NCBI GenBank assembly: GCA_030248195.1
Contig: JASAND010032068.1
Location: 62,001 to 126,000 of the forward strand
Direction: 5' to 3'
Source of the DNA: Trissonchulus latispiculum
Lineage: Eukaryota; Nematoda; Enoplea; Enoplida; Ironidae
Length of the DNA: 64,000 nt
The position numbers and the translations under genes are program-made. Below are positions 21,682 through 33,027 of the stretch, in pieces; the stretch's first letter is position 1; every line of letters starts with the position of its first letter. Under the pieces are notes generated by a model. That model saw only the letters and a list, made by a program, of their open reading frames with translations. It ran no database searches and had not been told where the DNA came from.

Positions 21682-22662
21682 GGTGGTGATTCCCTTTGGT
21701 CACATAAAGTTTGCACCATTAGTACTCATTCATTACTTGGAGTTAAGAAGTCATTTTTATATCAAAATGTAGCTTGACATTTTCTCTTTTTAATGCATGC
21801 CACGAAACTAATGTTGCTTTTCTACAGTATTTTTAACACATTTTAGAAGAAGTATAATTTTCCAGAACTTTTGGAGACTCAAGTAAATTTTTTCGCGAGA
21901 CATCGGATATATCATTCGATACCTCCATCCAATAGCTGGGGTCGATTCTTTATTTATTGTGAAATCGCCCTTCGTTATAGAGAAATAAGCCGAAATGTGT
22001 GCGTAACCTGGATTTTGCCTACTTTTGCCAAATTTGTCAAGCGATTACTTTAGCTAGAAAGCAGCAATCGGGGAAACTAAAAAATCGTCCCTGGGTATAT
22101 TTGTGCAGAACACATCTATTCAGTAGCAGCCCTCCAGCTTGCATGGTGAATGCTCCACAATCTTCGGAAAAAAATTGGTCGTGTTTTGCAAAAACTACAT
22201 TTTTTATGATAGCAGCCTACAGGATAGCAGTTGGTAGACGATCATGCGTCGGACAATTTGTCCCTGTGAGACCTTCAGATCGACGCCCTTTGTTTGATTT
22301 TACGGTTTGCGTAGTTCAAGAAATGTTGGATTATTTGATTTCTGCAAAAATGACAAGTTTTCGACGCCAAAACAAGAAAATTGGCTATATCTTACTGTAG
22401 AGAAAAGCTAGAAACTTGCTTTAAAAAACAAAAATGTGAAGCTCAATGAGATCTTTCGAATGAATATAGTCATAACTGTATAGCTGGTGCCAAACGTTCA
22501 GAAATTGGGAAAAACCACTCTGACCGGAAATCTCGAATTTTTGAATCGGGATTGCGCGGAGGGTGTTAGAACGCTAAAAGAACATATTTCGGAAAGTTTC
22601 ATCAGATTTCATCTTGATTTACGCCGCCAAATAACAATATGTGCCCAAAAGGAATCACCGCC
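21682..22662. mobile_element. 1-kb inverted-terminal element, copy 1 (TTAA-flanked)
   Basis: Left end GGTGGTGATTCCCTTTGG and right end complementary to GGCGGTGATTCC lie immediately inside TTAA on both sides (21678-21681, 22663-22666). The 981-bp interior is non-coding and matches copy 2 at 25531-26572 in reverse orientation. TTAA duplication and GG...CC ends fit a piggyBac-type non-autonomous element; a 3-bp TTA target is an alternative reading. Confidence 0.85.
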
Positions 22663-22666
22663 TTAA

Positions 22667-23500
22667 GCAAGTAAGTCTGTCATAATTGTCTGTCTTAAGT
22701 TTGGCTTAGTTAGCAATCAACACAACAATTAGCATCCAATTATTTTCACAATTTTCGTGGTTTTTTCGTTCTGAAGATTTAACTACATTGTACTGTTTCT
22801 GAGATTCGTACAGTTTAAAGTTGCAGTTTATATAGGGTTTTGGCATGAAATACCAGTACTTCGAATGACACACAGCCTGTGAACCAAATTTGAAGTCTGC
22901 ACCAATTTTATTTCGAAAAGAACTGTCTTCTCGAAATCCATGGAGACACCAAACGGAGCTGCGGCTCAGCATTAGATTGCTGCTAAATACATTTTATTTA
23001 TAATTTGTTGCCGCAGATGATTTCAGGTTTCTTCGTTTGAGGGTTAGGCTTCTTCTAACATCGTTGGCTGGAGCTTTCTACAGTTAGCACACAACCGAAG
23101 ATAAAAACTGGACGTTTTTTCTGAAATTCACAAAATTATTGCCATATAGATAGCTACTGAGTTTTCGATGCTATGGAGCATTATATAATCTCCGTACCCC
23201 GTCCTGGCAAGCCTTAATAATCTCAGTGACTCTTGGAAACCGTAAGGATTACTATATTACTATAAAGTTCATGCAATCCTTGTCATAGTTTTCAATTTTC
23301 ACAAGTTTCCGGCATCTCAGTGCATGTCCGTTAAATCGGCTGGAATACTCTTCTACATTCTCCGATTTCGCTGATTTTTATTCCTGCTGGAGCAGGAGTG
23401 TATAATAAAAAGGAAACTAGTAACTGTTCATTGTAGCATGCGTCACTTCTCTATTCAGAAACCCTATCTTCAACATAGGGCTAGCTTAGGGCCGGGTTTT
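22667..23500. other. Gene-free spacer
   Basis: No coding sequence or repeat structure recognised apart from short unsupported frames. Confidence 0.4.
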
Positions 23501-23514
23501 TTTGTGTGAGATTA

Positions 23515-23644
23515 TGCAAATTAGGATTTGCAACCACTATTTAAGCAGTGGTACAGACTGTCTTCGCGCAGTCTTCGGCTGTCAGCAACCTGAACGGTTG
23601 CCTATTTTTGAACACCAGTGTGGCCTGGGAAATACACAGAGGTG
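23515..23644 (+). ncRNA. Candidate Sm-class structured RNA (snRNA or SL-RNA like)
   Basis: Five consecutive stems can be drawn in 130 bases: TGCAAAT/ATTTGCA (23515-23532), CCACT/AGTGG (23534-23551), GACTG/CAGTC (23556-23573), GCAACC/GGTTGC (23585-23601), then an Sm-like ATTTTTGA (23604-23611), then CACC..TGTG/CACA..GGTG (23613-23644). Hairpins followed by a single-stranded U-run and a closing hairpin is the layout of U snRNAs and of nematode spliced-leader RNAs. A GT (CAGTG|GTACAG at 23551) sits at the base of the second stem, where an SL donor would be. The sequence does not match a snRNA I recognise. No promoter element was confirmed. Confidence 0.35.
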
Positions 23645-23939
23645 TAATAGGTAGGTCATTGTAATCAGATAATGTGTGCAAAAGCGGGTGCATAAAGGTA
23701 AGCTTCTGAAGTTACTTGAATATAGACAATCTTTTGTTGCTATTACATTGTTGTTTTTGCAGCGTCCTACGTGAATGGCGAAGAACCAGTCCCATCGTCT
23801 TGTGAAGAATCAGCCCAATCATCTGGCGAAGAGCTAGTCCTGTCGGTAAAACTGACAAAAGCTTTTCGGCGCATAGAAGCAGTGGACCTCCGTTCAAGTA
23901 ATCGGAAGTTGAAAATCATTTTCCGGGCTTTCTATCCAC

Positions 23940-24230
23940 TTTTGGTGATGGTATACTGATAAAAGCCTTTGCTTCATCAAGGGCTGTCATTTGATAGCAA
24001 ACTTGACCAGTTTTGAAGGCTTTGAGTTTTTTAGCACTACCGGAGCCTCTGGGGGGTGAAATCCCTCTCCCAAAAGTATTGAGCCACTTTCTGTCGGTGG
24101 TCATTAATGACAATAGTTGTTTACCTCATCAAGGGTGTTTATTTGATATGAAACATTTGCAGTTTTAAAGAGTTTGATTTTTTGACCCTACCAGACCCCC
24201 GGCTGTGGAACCTCTTTCCCAGGGCGACGG
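23940..24230. repeat. Two-unit tandem duplication, about 175 bp
   Basis: TCATCAAGGG..TT.ATTTGATA, CAGTTTTGAAGGCTTTGA and ACTACCGGAGCC in the first unit have counterparts in the same order in the second. Non-coding. Confidence 0.6.
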
Positions 24231-24599
24231 AGCCACCAGCCTTTTGTTACCTGCAGCATGCATTGGCACACTCAACAAAATGCAATAATTTCAGGCACCA
24301 GAGACCTAAAGTCAGGTCTGGAGAAATCAGTCATTTTGCAGGACAGAGCTTCGGGCCTTTATCCATAACCGACGCAAACAGTTTCGGCGTCATCGGAATT
24401 GAGCCCAAACCGATGAACTGTTTTATGCTGTGCTGTTGCTGTACTGTACAGTTCTTATTTGTTTTTGGAAATTTGTACGCAATTTTCTGTTGATCAATCG
24501 TTGGTTTGCTGTTGTTGTAGTCTTATCACCGATATTCAATCTTCACTGAAAAATAATTATTTTGCTTTGAGTTAGATTTCTCTGGCGGTATTTTAGTCT

Positions 24600-25140
24600 A
24601 ACTTCCTCATCATATTCGTCAGGATTAGAGCTGTTTGAATCTGCAGTATATAGTATGATTACGATTCTGTTTGTTGATCGATACTTCGTTTGCTGTTGTT
24701 GTCTGTAGGTCGATAGATCGTTTGCTATTGTTGTAGTATGTTTGTCGGTAGTTTGATTTTTTAGATTTTTATGAAAATTAAGACTTCCTGGCGTTTTTTG
24801 CGTAGCTTCTACTTACCGTGTTCAGGATCAAGGTTATCTGAATGTGTAGTAGATAGGGCATTATCATCACGATTCTGTATGTATTTGCTGTTGATCGATA
24901 ACTCGTTTACTGCGGTAGTAGTCCTTTGGTCAGCAGTTTGTTTGCTGTGTTGTATTCTGTTGATAGGATATAATGTACCCTGTAAACTCTTCAGGATCAA
25001 GCTTATTTGAACGTGCAATGTATTGGCTATTATCACCACGGTTCTGTTTGTATTTGCGGTTGATCGATAACTTCGTTTGCTGTTGTGATAGCCTATTGGT
25101 CAATAGTTCGTTTGCTGTGTCGTAGTCTGTAAATAGGTAC
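24600..25140. repeat. Diverged tandem repeat, about 185 bp x 2.5-3
   Basis: TCAGGATCAAG.TTAT.TGAA, CACGATTCTGT.TGT and TTGATCGATAACT.CGTTTGCTG recur in order near 24620, 24825 and 25000. No coding potential. 25141-25526 shows nothing further. Confidence 0.65.
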
Positions 25141-25530
25141 TTTTATTTGATGTTTAGCTTTTTTAAAATTATCACAGATATCAGAACGACTGAAAAATAA
25201 CCTTTTAAAACATTCTTTTAAAATGGACTTCTTTGGTGGCGTTTTTAGCGTAGATAGCGACACTTGCTGGGGGACCGGCAGCAGTCTGCGTCACGGAAGG
25301 TCTTTAAAGCCCCGGCCACTCCCTTTGCAATTTGTGGCTGTTCCCTTCGGAGTGTCTTTGCAACAAGCAGCAAATTTAGCAGCCATTCTTGCGATTTCTC
25401 TAGCGCATGTAAAAATGACAACGTTTCGCATTTTCTATGTTTAACACATGCAACCTCAACTTTGACAGAATATCCAAAAGCAGCTATATCGGCGAAAGCA
25501 GAAAAATTATTAAATCATGAGCCCTCTTAA

Positions 25531-26572
25531 GGTGGTGATTCCTTTTGGGCACATATTGTTGTTTGGCGGCGTAAATCAAGATGAAATTTGGCGAAACTTT
25601 CAGAAATTCGTTCTTTTAGCGTTCTAACACCCTCTGCACAATCCCGATTTTAAAATTCGAGATTTCCGGTCAGGGTGGTCTTTTTCCAATTTCTGAAAGT
25701 TTGGCAGTAGCTATACAGTTATGACTATATTCATTCGAAAGATCTTGTCGAGGTTCATATTTTTGCTTTTTAAAGCAACGTTCTAACTTTTCTCTATTTC
25801 CAACCACTGAGAGCCTTTCTGTAAAATTTCTTGTATGTTTAGAAGGTAGGTATTTTAACTTCAATTCTGGATTGACTAGTTTCCAGTTAAACCAGCTAGT
25901 TTTCCTGGAAACGTTTTTCATCAAAGACTGGACAGCAAAATTCCAACCAAGTCAGCTCATTTACGTGGAATAATTTTGTACTTAGTCCCCGCTAAGTTGA
26001 TTCCACGGAATCTCGCTATAATGGTGTACTCAAAATCTTTTGATAGACGCAAAATGTAGTTTTTGCAAAACACGACCAATTTTGTTCCAAAGATTGTGGA
26101 GCATTCACCATGCAAGCTGGAGGGCTGCTACCTAACAGATGTGTTCTGCACAAGTATACCCAGGGTCGTTTCTTTAGTTGCCCCGATTACTGCTTTCTAG
26201 CCAAAGTAATCGCTTGACAAATTTGGAAAAAGTAGGCAAAATACAGGTTACGCACACATTTCAGCTTATTTCTCTATAACGAAGAGCGATTTCACAAAAA
26301 ATAAAAAATCGTCCCTAGCTATTTGATGGAGGTATCGAATGATATAATCGATGTCTCGCGAAAAAATTTACTTGAGTCCGCAAAAAATCTGGAAAATTAT
26401 GCTTCTTCTAAAATGTGTTAAAAATACTGTAGAAAAGCAACATTAGTTTCATGGTATGCATTAAAAAGAGAAAATGTCAAGCTGTATTTAGGTATAAAAA
26501 TGGCTTCTTAACTCCAAGTAATGAATGAGTAATAATAGTGCAAACTTTATGTGACCAAAGGGAATCACCACC
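25531..26572. mobile_element. 1-kb inverted-terminal element, copy 2 (TTAA-flanked)
   Basis: Flanked by TTAA at 25527-25530 and 26573-26576, ends GGTGGTGATTCC and its complement. It is 1042 bp and inverted relative to copy 1. The pair brackets 2.86 kb containing the candidate structured RNA. No transposase frame. Confidence 0.85.
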
Positions 26573-26916
26573 TTAAGATAGATAAGTTTTATCTTCTGTG
26601 AATCTGACTTAGTTCGGAAACAGTGCATCTAGGATTTCAACTGAAAGGCATTTTTAATTATAGGAGAAATATTGGAGAGAATTGTGAGGAGGCATGGTTA
26701 ATTAATTTACACCAAATAGTTGTTACTAGATTATGTGTTGATCAGAATATTATGTATCACCTGCCAATCTGAAATTGAATTCAATAAACACTAAGGTTCC
26801 ATACTCTATCGACTGGAGTGATACCTGGTTACGGAATATAATTTGACGTGAGTGAAGTTCTTCATTATGGAGAAGTCTTTCACTGTTTCTGAAATGCTTT
26901 CTGTCTGCTGTTGAGG

Positions 26917-27571
26917 GTTCCCTATCAAAACGTCTAAAGTCAAAACGTCTAACGTTCATAACGTCTACCGATGAAACGTCTAACGACGAAACGTTTCCTA
27001 AAGACCAATTTTTGTGTGGGTGGCAGTGTCTTGCCAAATCTTGAATTGGAAGTTCTGGCATTGTCCCAAATATACTTTTTATTTTCTGCATTAGCTTCAG
27101 TATCCGACTAGTCATTGATTATTCACTGATTATTTACTGAATACTGATTACTGACTGTAATCTCAGTAAAGATGGTGCAACAGATTTTACTGATTGCTGA
27201 TTACTTATTAATTTTACGCTTAAGCTCTAAAATTTCTAGAATTGTAAATTGTAATGTAAATTGTAAATTGTAAATTTTATAAATGTTTCAAGCTATTTGC
27301 ACACCCTGGCTTTTCAGAAAAATTTATGAACTAAACAAAATTTAAAATGAAACAATAAACTAGACGTAGAGTTTAATTTAATGTGTTTTTAAAATACATT
27401 TACTTAAACCTGATTTGCTTTCTTTAGAAAATGATTTTAGACGTTTTGAACGTGTGACAGAGTTTTAGAAAAATTAGACGTTTTGTCAGTAGACGTTTCG
27501 TCGTTAGACGTTTCGTCGGTAGACGTTATGAACGTTAGACGTTTTGACTTTAGACGTTTTGAACGGACACC
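26917..27571. mobile_element. MULE-like element with 10-bp target duplication
   Basis: The direct repeat GCTGTTGAGG flanks the element exactly (26907-26916, 27572-27581). Inside, both ends carry inverted arrays of a short AACGTCTA-type motif: AAAACGTCTAAAGTC, AACGTCTAACGTTC and CGTCTACCGAT on the left and their complements on the right, about 75-85 bp. Long terminal inverted repeats plus 9-11 bp duplications fit Mutator-like elements. The 500-bp interior is AT-rich and non-coding. Confidence 0.85.
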
Positions 27572-27581
27572 GCTGTTGAGG

Positions 27582-28217
27582 TTATTCTTTGGAATTGGGA
27601 AGGGACAAAATTTTGCAGTATCTTTGTTTTGGTGTTCACGATCAGTAAACGTTTTCGTTATATACTCTTGTCTTAACACAATATGAAGACAGCTAATAGG
27701 AATTCCTATTTGTATTCGCTTATGCTTTACGTAGTCAATAATTTGATTGCATTTATTGATAACTGCATGCGTAATACATAAGTTTAACCAGGTTATCAAA
27801 CCCTCTAAAATCTATAGGATACCTGTCAAAATCTATCTAATGTTTATGCATTACTATATGATTATCCAGTTTATCAAATATAAAGGCAAATAGAACACTA
27901 AACAAGCTATCGGTACAACATTAACCTTGTTTATGGGTACCAGAGCCCTAAACCGATAAGGCTTTAAATTTAAGCTATAGTGTAGGTTGAAAATACAGCG
28001 ATCCATCAAAAGGTAGCATCTGATGTATAATTAATGTTATAGTTTGATATCATGATAGCAATTATTATTACCCTTCCATTATCATTCTCATTACTTATTT
28101 ATTTCTCCACTACTTATAAATGTTTACTGACTGTGATCATATTTTTATCAAGCAATTGTTTTGTCATTCTCAGTGTTCAACAACATTTTACTTTTCCTTA
28201 AACCAAGAGTACATAAC
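27582..28217. other. Gene-free spacer
   Basis: AT-rich, no feature recognised. Confidence 0.4.
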
Positions 28218-28511
28218 ACAAGAGTATGAGTATGATAATGAGTACGCTATCAGCTCGCTACATCCTCTGCACACTATCAGCTGACCCCCCATAAATCAAA
28301 CCCTCTTATCAAAGCAAATTCGCGCGCTATGCTTGCACACGGAAGCTCGAAAACACAACCAGCCAGTTGGTTCAAGATCCGTCTGTTGCGTGCATAGATA
28401 GCGGGTAAATTTCTTTGTCAATTTATGGGGGGTCAGCCGATAAAGCGGACATCGCATGTAGCGAGCTGATAATAAATAGCGTATGACGCTTGTCATACTC
28501 TTCACTCTTGT
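28218..28511. mobile_element. Foldback element, GGGGGGTCAGC family
   Basis: ACGCTATCAGCTCGCTACAT and ATCAGCTGACCCCCCATAAA on the left are inverted at 28420-28480, with outer ends ACAAGAGT and ACTCTTGT. The same words (GGGGGGTCAGCCG, GACGCTTGTCA) occur in the element at 57063-57404. Confidence 0.8.
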
Positions 28512-29710
28512 CATACTTCTTACTTGTCACACACATCGAGAACGCAAAAAATCGAGAGAAGAGACTGAAGTTTTTTTACTACTTCATGCCAAAACCAGCT
28601 TTCGATAACCTGGTTTGAAAAAGCTGAGAAAAAAGGAACATGCTCTCGTCCAGCATTGCAGAACTGAAGTTAGGTTTAATAAAATGAAAATAGAAATCTG
28701 GACTGATTTTCGTTTTTTATTTGATTTTACAGCCTTGGAGCCAAGGACTGGTGGCCGTTTTCACTGTATATAATATATATCACAGTTATATATTTCAAAA
28801 TATATAACTTTCTCATTGAAATTTAAAAGTTTGTTACATTCAAAGCTTTTTGCTAACGTTTTGCTTGTCAGCTGGAATCAACTTCAAACTGCTACAGCAA
28901 GCTTCCGCACTTGTCTCAGTTCTGCAGAATGTCAACAAAGACTACTGCTTCTATTCACGTATTACTATGAAAATGAAAGTGCCTGATAGAAAGTTAAATT
29001 GCAAAATTTCTTCAAATATCACTGGATCTTAAAGTCAACCGGAGGGGGTAACGGAATGAAACTGCTTCACAATGTAATGAAAATATCTACCTTTGCTAAA
29101 TTGCCAGAATTTCTAATTGCAGTACTCACAAATTCTAAATTTAAAAAATTATTACACAGGCGCAAGAAATTAAAATTACATAAGCACTAAACAGGTTAAT
29201 TTTTGATTCAGATAAAAAAGGGCTAAACCAAGTATAAATATTCTAATAAATATTCCACCTCTAGGTGGAATACTAATTGTTTTATCTTTACTGAAGTTCT
29301 TATTAGCGGAGTTGCACCAAATCAAATTGTATGCTGATCTCATGTCATATTAAACATTCACCAATCAATGCTTTCCCTTCAATAGTTAGATTTATTGTCC
29401 TCGTTTTGGAAGAGTCTGTAACAATGTAGGATATTAAAACATTAAAACTTCCGTAATGCTGCAGGGACTCCATTCTTTGTGTGTGGTAGATAGTGTGAAG
29501 TTTTGAAATTACTCATGTTAAGATCTTCTATCAGGTTTATTTTTAATCTGTAAAGCAAAGGAAACAAAGATTTGAACAAAACCACACATGATGGAAAATA
29601 GCAAGATGTTGTACAATATAGCACACGGTGCTTTCTTTTACTGACTCTGACTGACACAGACTGAAACTGACTGCAGGGGACTCAATGAAACCTGACTTTG
29701 TTGCATTCTG
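28512..29710. other. Gene-free spacer with a 22-bp hairpin
   Basis: A near-perfect palindrome TATTCCACCT CTAGGTGGAATA (29251-29272) is the only structured feature. Short frames at 28850 and 28999 have no protein support. Confidence 0.4.
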
Positions 29711-29712
29711 CA

Positions 29713-29720
29713 TATATAAA
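29713..29720 (+). promoter_or_regulatory. TATA box of the intact receptor gene
   Basis: TATATAAA lies 88 bases 5' of the receptor ATG, the same spacing as the collagen TATA boxes (80-82) and that at 60138 (87). Confidence 0.5.
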
Positions 29721-29800
29721 CTCTATTTAAACATATATAAAATCATAGAAGGTTTATTGCATTTATAGAAATAACATTTGAAGCTAATACAACTTTATCA

Positions 29801-30889
29801 ATGAACAATTCTTCATCTTCAGCGCCGTTCAGCGTTTCCGCAGTAAATGTGATGTTTGACGTTGTGTGGACGATTCAAGGGCTATTAGTTCTCAGTTCCA
29901 ATCTACTTGTAATATGCATTGTTTTTCTGAAGAGCCAGCTTCATAGCAAAGAGTATTACCAACTCGCTGGACTTGCCTTTGGAGACACTGTCAAGGGATT
30001 TGCCTTCTTTTTCTCATCCTTCAGAAATCTTGCATTGAGCCGATTCGACAAGTAAGTAAAGTGGTAGAAGTAATAGCATTTGCTGGTGTCAGCTTTCTTA
30101 TGGTTTATCTTTATTGTCCACTTTACAGTTTGTTACCCGCTTATTAGCATATTAGCTTGGTTTACATTTAACCGGCTAAAGCCGCTACGTTTATAATGTT
30201 TCAGTGGTCCCTTAACTTCGCTGAAATGCTTGGTACGACCAGAAACTAGTGCGTACCTCTTTGGAGGACAGTATCAAAACCTTATGTTGATGATTGTAAC
30301 CTTGGACAGATTAATTTGTGTTGGAAGTATTGGTTTTTACTTAGGACTTAACAGGTTGTACACAATGCTTATGGTGGTTTTTCCGTTAGTGTTTTGTTTG
30401 TTTTCCATAGTAGTGGGTTTCTATCTGGCTACTCTTGAAGAAAGTTACGTAATTTCGAGATGTATTCCGACATTCGCTTTTGGAAAATCCTATCAAATAT
30501 TCAGTGTTCGTATGTCGACAACCTGTGCGTTCGCAAGCGTGCTCTTGTACGTAGTAGTTATCTTCCTGTATTGGAAAAGAAGAGCAGTGTTTAATTCAGA
30601 TGAGGAATCCAAGAGGCAAAGACGCGTTACTGCAGTTGTTGCAATGATTGCATTGACAACCCTTGTTTTTTATGTAATTCCAACTGCACTTATTAATTTT
30701 ATTTTGCCTCTGTTTTTAAAAGAAACTTCTCTTTTGAGTATAAAAATTTTGTTAACTTTTGTTCAGTGGAATTCTCTATGCAACATTTTCATATACTATG
30801 GTAGAAACACGCCGATAAGAGCGGCGATTCAGCAAGTTATACCGGGCAAATATGCTATCGGACCCCTTCTTTCGACAACTCACAAATAG
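29801..30889 (+). CDS. Nematode seven-TM GPCR (Srsx-like), intact
   Basis: Two exons, 29801-30051 and 30205-30889 (stop TAG), GT-AG intron in phase 2, 311 residues. Exon 1: short N-terminus MNNSSSSAPFSVSAV with NSS glycosylation sequon, TM1, and TM2 with LAFGDTVKGFAFFFSSF. Exon 2: TM3 preceded by the conserved Cys (LKCLVRPET), LDRLICVG at its cytoplasmic end instead of DRY, TM4, extracellular Cys in ISRCIPTFAFG that would pair with the TM3 Cys, TM5, basic loop ESKRQRRVTAV, TM6 and TM7 ending CNIFIYYGRN in place of NPxxY. The layout fits nematode family-1 chemoreceptors, most like Srsx; ligand unknown. It is over half identical by eye to the broken gene at 14185-17292, in opposite orientation 13 kb away, so the pair came from an inverted duplication. 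Confidence 0.9.
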
Positions 30890-31888
30890 AAAGTATACTT
30901 TGCTAAATTTCAGCACTAAAATTTCTTTTCCCGACATTGTCAATGGCAAAGAGAAGATACTAATTATCTACTAAGCTATTGAGCATTATAAACACTGTCT
31001 GTAGCTACTCGTTAACAGCAGGATAAGGTCCAATCTCTTGAGGTAGACAGAGCACTCGATGGCAGACAGACGAAGGGACATAATTAATGCTTGTTTTCGA
31101 TTTTTGTGTTTTTGTAAAAACAGCATAGTTGTTTACTGATAAATAAGAAATTTTTGAAAAATGAGAATGTGATTTAAAATTCATTGATAGTTATCACAGG
31201 CTAAAAATAAGTACTTCGGTTCAGCACTCCATCCGGTCATCGATGCTCTGCTCGCCGGGAGGCTCGAGAAACTTATGTCTGCAATGCTATGCTTATGATA
31301 AGGAAGCCGCAAGAATATTAATTCTAATCCTCTACTTTGCACAATCTGGAGGTGTCTGCAGCAAGTTGCATATAACCCAATTCCTACAACAGGTCATTGC
31401 AAATCACGTCTAACATCACCTTTCTGAGTCTACAAAACGAACGTGTAATCTGACATTCGTTGGACAGCCAAGCCTTCTAAGTAGAACACGTTTACCCATA
31501 TTTCAGAGAAATACGAAAACGGCAAATAGTGCTTCTTGTTCATAATTTGAATTGTTGTAGAGACTTCAGATGCATTTTGTTTAAAATCGGCCTGGTTTAT
31601 GGTGGCTTGGCCAGACTTAGCAAAATAACATTTCAATTTTAGGTCTGAGAAGTTATGATTTAATCTTAAATTTTTATTCATATAGCAATTGGAAGCCCGA
31701 AATAATTACATTAATGCTTGTAAAAGGTACCATGTTTTTGTTAGTTAAGCTTTGTTCAGTTTTAAAATATTTGCTGGTGGTGTTGTTGTCGCTTCATAGC
31801 TCTTACGTATTCTATCAAGCCGTTCATATATTCGGTGTATCTACTGCAGCTGCTTGCTTCTTACGGAGCTGCAGCAGCTTGCAACTTA
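30890..31888. other. Gene-free spacer
   Basis: 3' flank of the receptor gene. No repeat or coding sequence recognised. Confidence 0.4.
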
Positions 31889-32284
31889 AGGTGCCTTCAT
31901 AGTCGCGAACGCAGGTGTACGCGCGTCGACGCGCGTCTACGCGCGTCTACAAACGTCAATATCATTTTGCGCGCATCAACGCGCGTCGACGTGCGTCGAT
32001 GCGCGTAAACTGGCATGCTACAAACGGGCGCGTTGACGCGCGTCGACGCACGTCTACGCGCGTCGACGCTTCCAGTGCTAGCATAGCGCCAGGACGTGGT
32101 GTCACGTTTGGAGGCGTCGACGCGTGTCTACGCGCGTCGACGTGCGTCAACGCGCGTCGAAGCGCGTCGACGCCTCCAAATGTAACATGGCAGTGTAGCG
32201 CGTTGACGCGCTTCGACGCGCGTCTACGCACGTCGACGTGCGTCTACGCGCGTCTAGAGGCAACTGGAACTATGAAATCACCAT
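31889..32284. mobile_element. CGCG-dense foldback element, copy 1
   Basis: Ends AGGTGCCTTCATAG and CTATGAAATCACCA are imperfect inverted repeats flanked by TTA on both sides. Nearly all of the 396-bp interior is degenerate ACGCGCGTCGACGCGCGTC-type sequence, itself largely self-complementary and far richer in CpG than its surroundings. A second copy is at 61388-61734. The Arg-rich frames it contains on both strands are an artefact of the repeat. Confidence 0.88.
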
Positions 32285-33027
32285 TACAATTTTAACGATG
32301 ATGCTTGGTCTAGCGTAACTACGTGTATATATTGTGTATGGCATTTATGTTTCACCAATGCGACTGTACATTTTTGTTTATATTGGAGAAGAAAGACAAT
32401 GGTTTATTTGATTGAAATGATTAAACATAGCTTGTTTGGACATAGTTACAATAATAAACAATTGGTTCACAAACATAAATATTTTTGCTTGATTATTATA
32501 ATTACGTAAAACCATTTAATATTACAAAAAACTAGCAGATTAAAATGTAATCAATCTGTCCCATGACAGTTAACTGGTCTATTTACACCGGCCACCCGAA
32601 CATTAAATTATACGCTTGGTGAAAGCTATGTCAGTGAAAGTGCATGTGTCGTGCAATGCAAAACATAGGATAACGTGGATGAATGGGGTAGCCGACAAAA
32701 AACAGATAGACCCGCTCAGCGAGAAGGAAAAAGGATACAACATCTATTCCAATCAAAAAGCATAGACCCTCTGCTTTTTAACATTGCACTTTTTAACGGT
32801 TATTTACAATTGTTTTAGCAAATTCTTAGGATATTTTTAAAACATTTCTTAAAAGTAGCGGAAAATTTTTCCTTTTACAAAATTTGGCCGCAAATGAAAA
32901 CAATTCGCAACTTTATGCTAAATTTGGGATTGACCGCCTTACAATTTTGGAGATTTTCAGCGGTGGGTCCCTCGTCGATTTTGGGTAACCCTCCAAAATT
33001 TGATCCCGTGTTAATGTATGAATGCAT
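32285..33027. other. Gene-free spacer, 3' flank of the DEG/ENaC gene
   Basis: AT-rich sequence; no feature recognised. Confidence 0.4.

Noticed and set aside
21999..22400. 133-residue frame inside the 1-kb element
   Set aside because: The matching copy at 25.5-26.6 kb does not preserve the frame, so it is not a transposase.
31915..32295. Long Arg-rich open frames on both strands
   Set aside because: They are translations of the ACGCGCGTC repeat inside a foldback element; no codon bias or homology.
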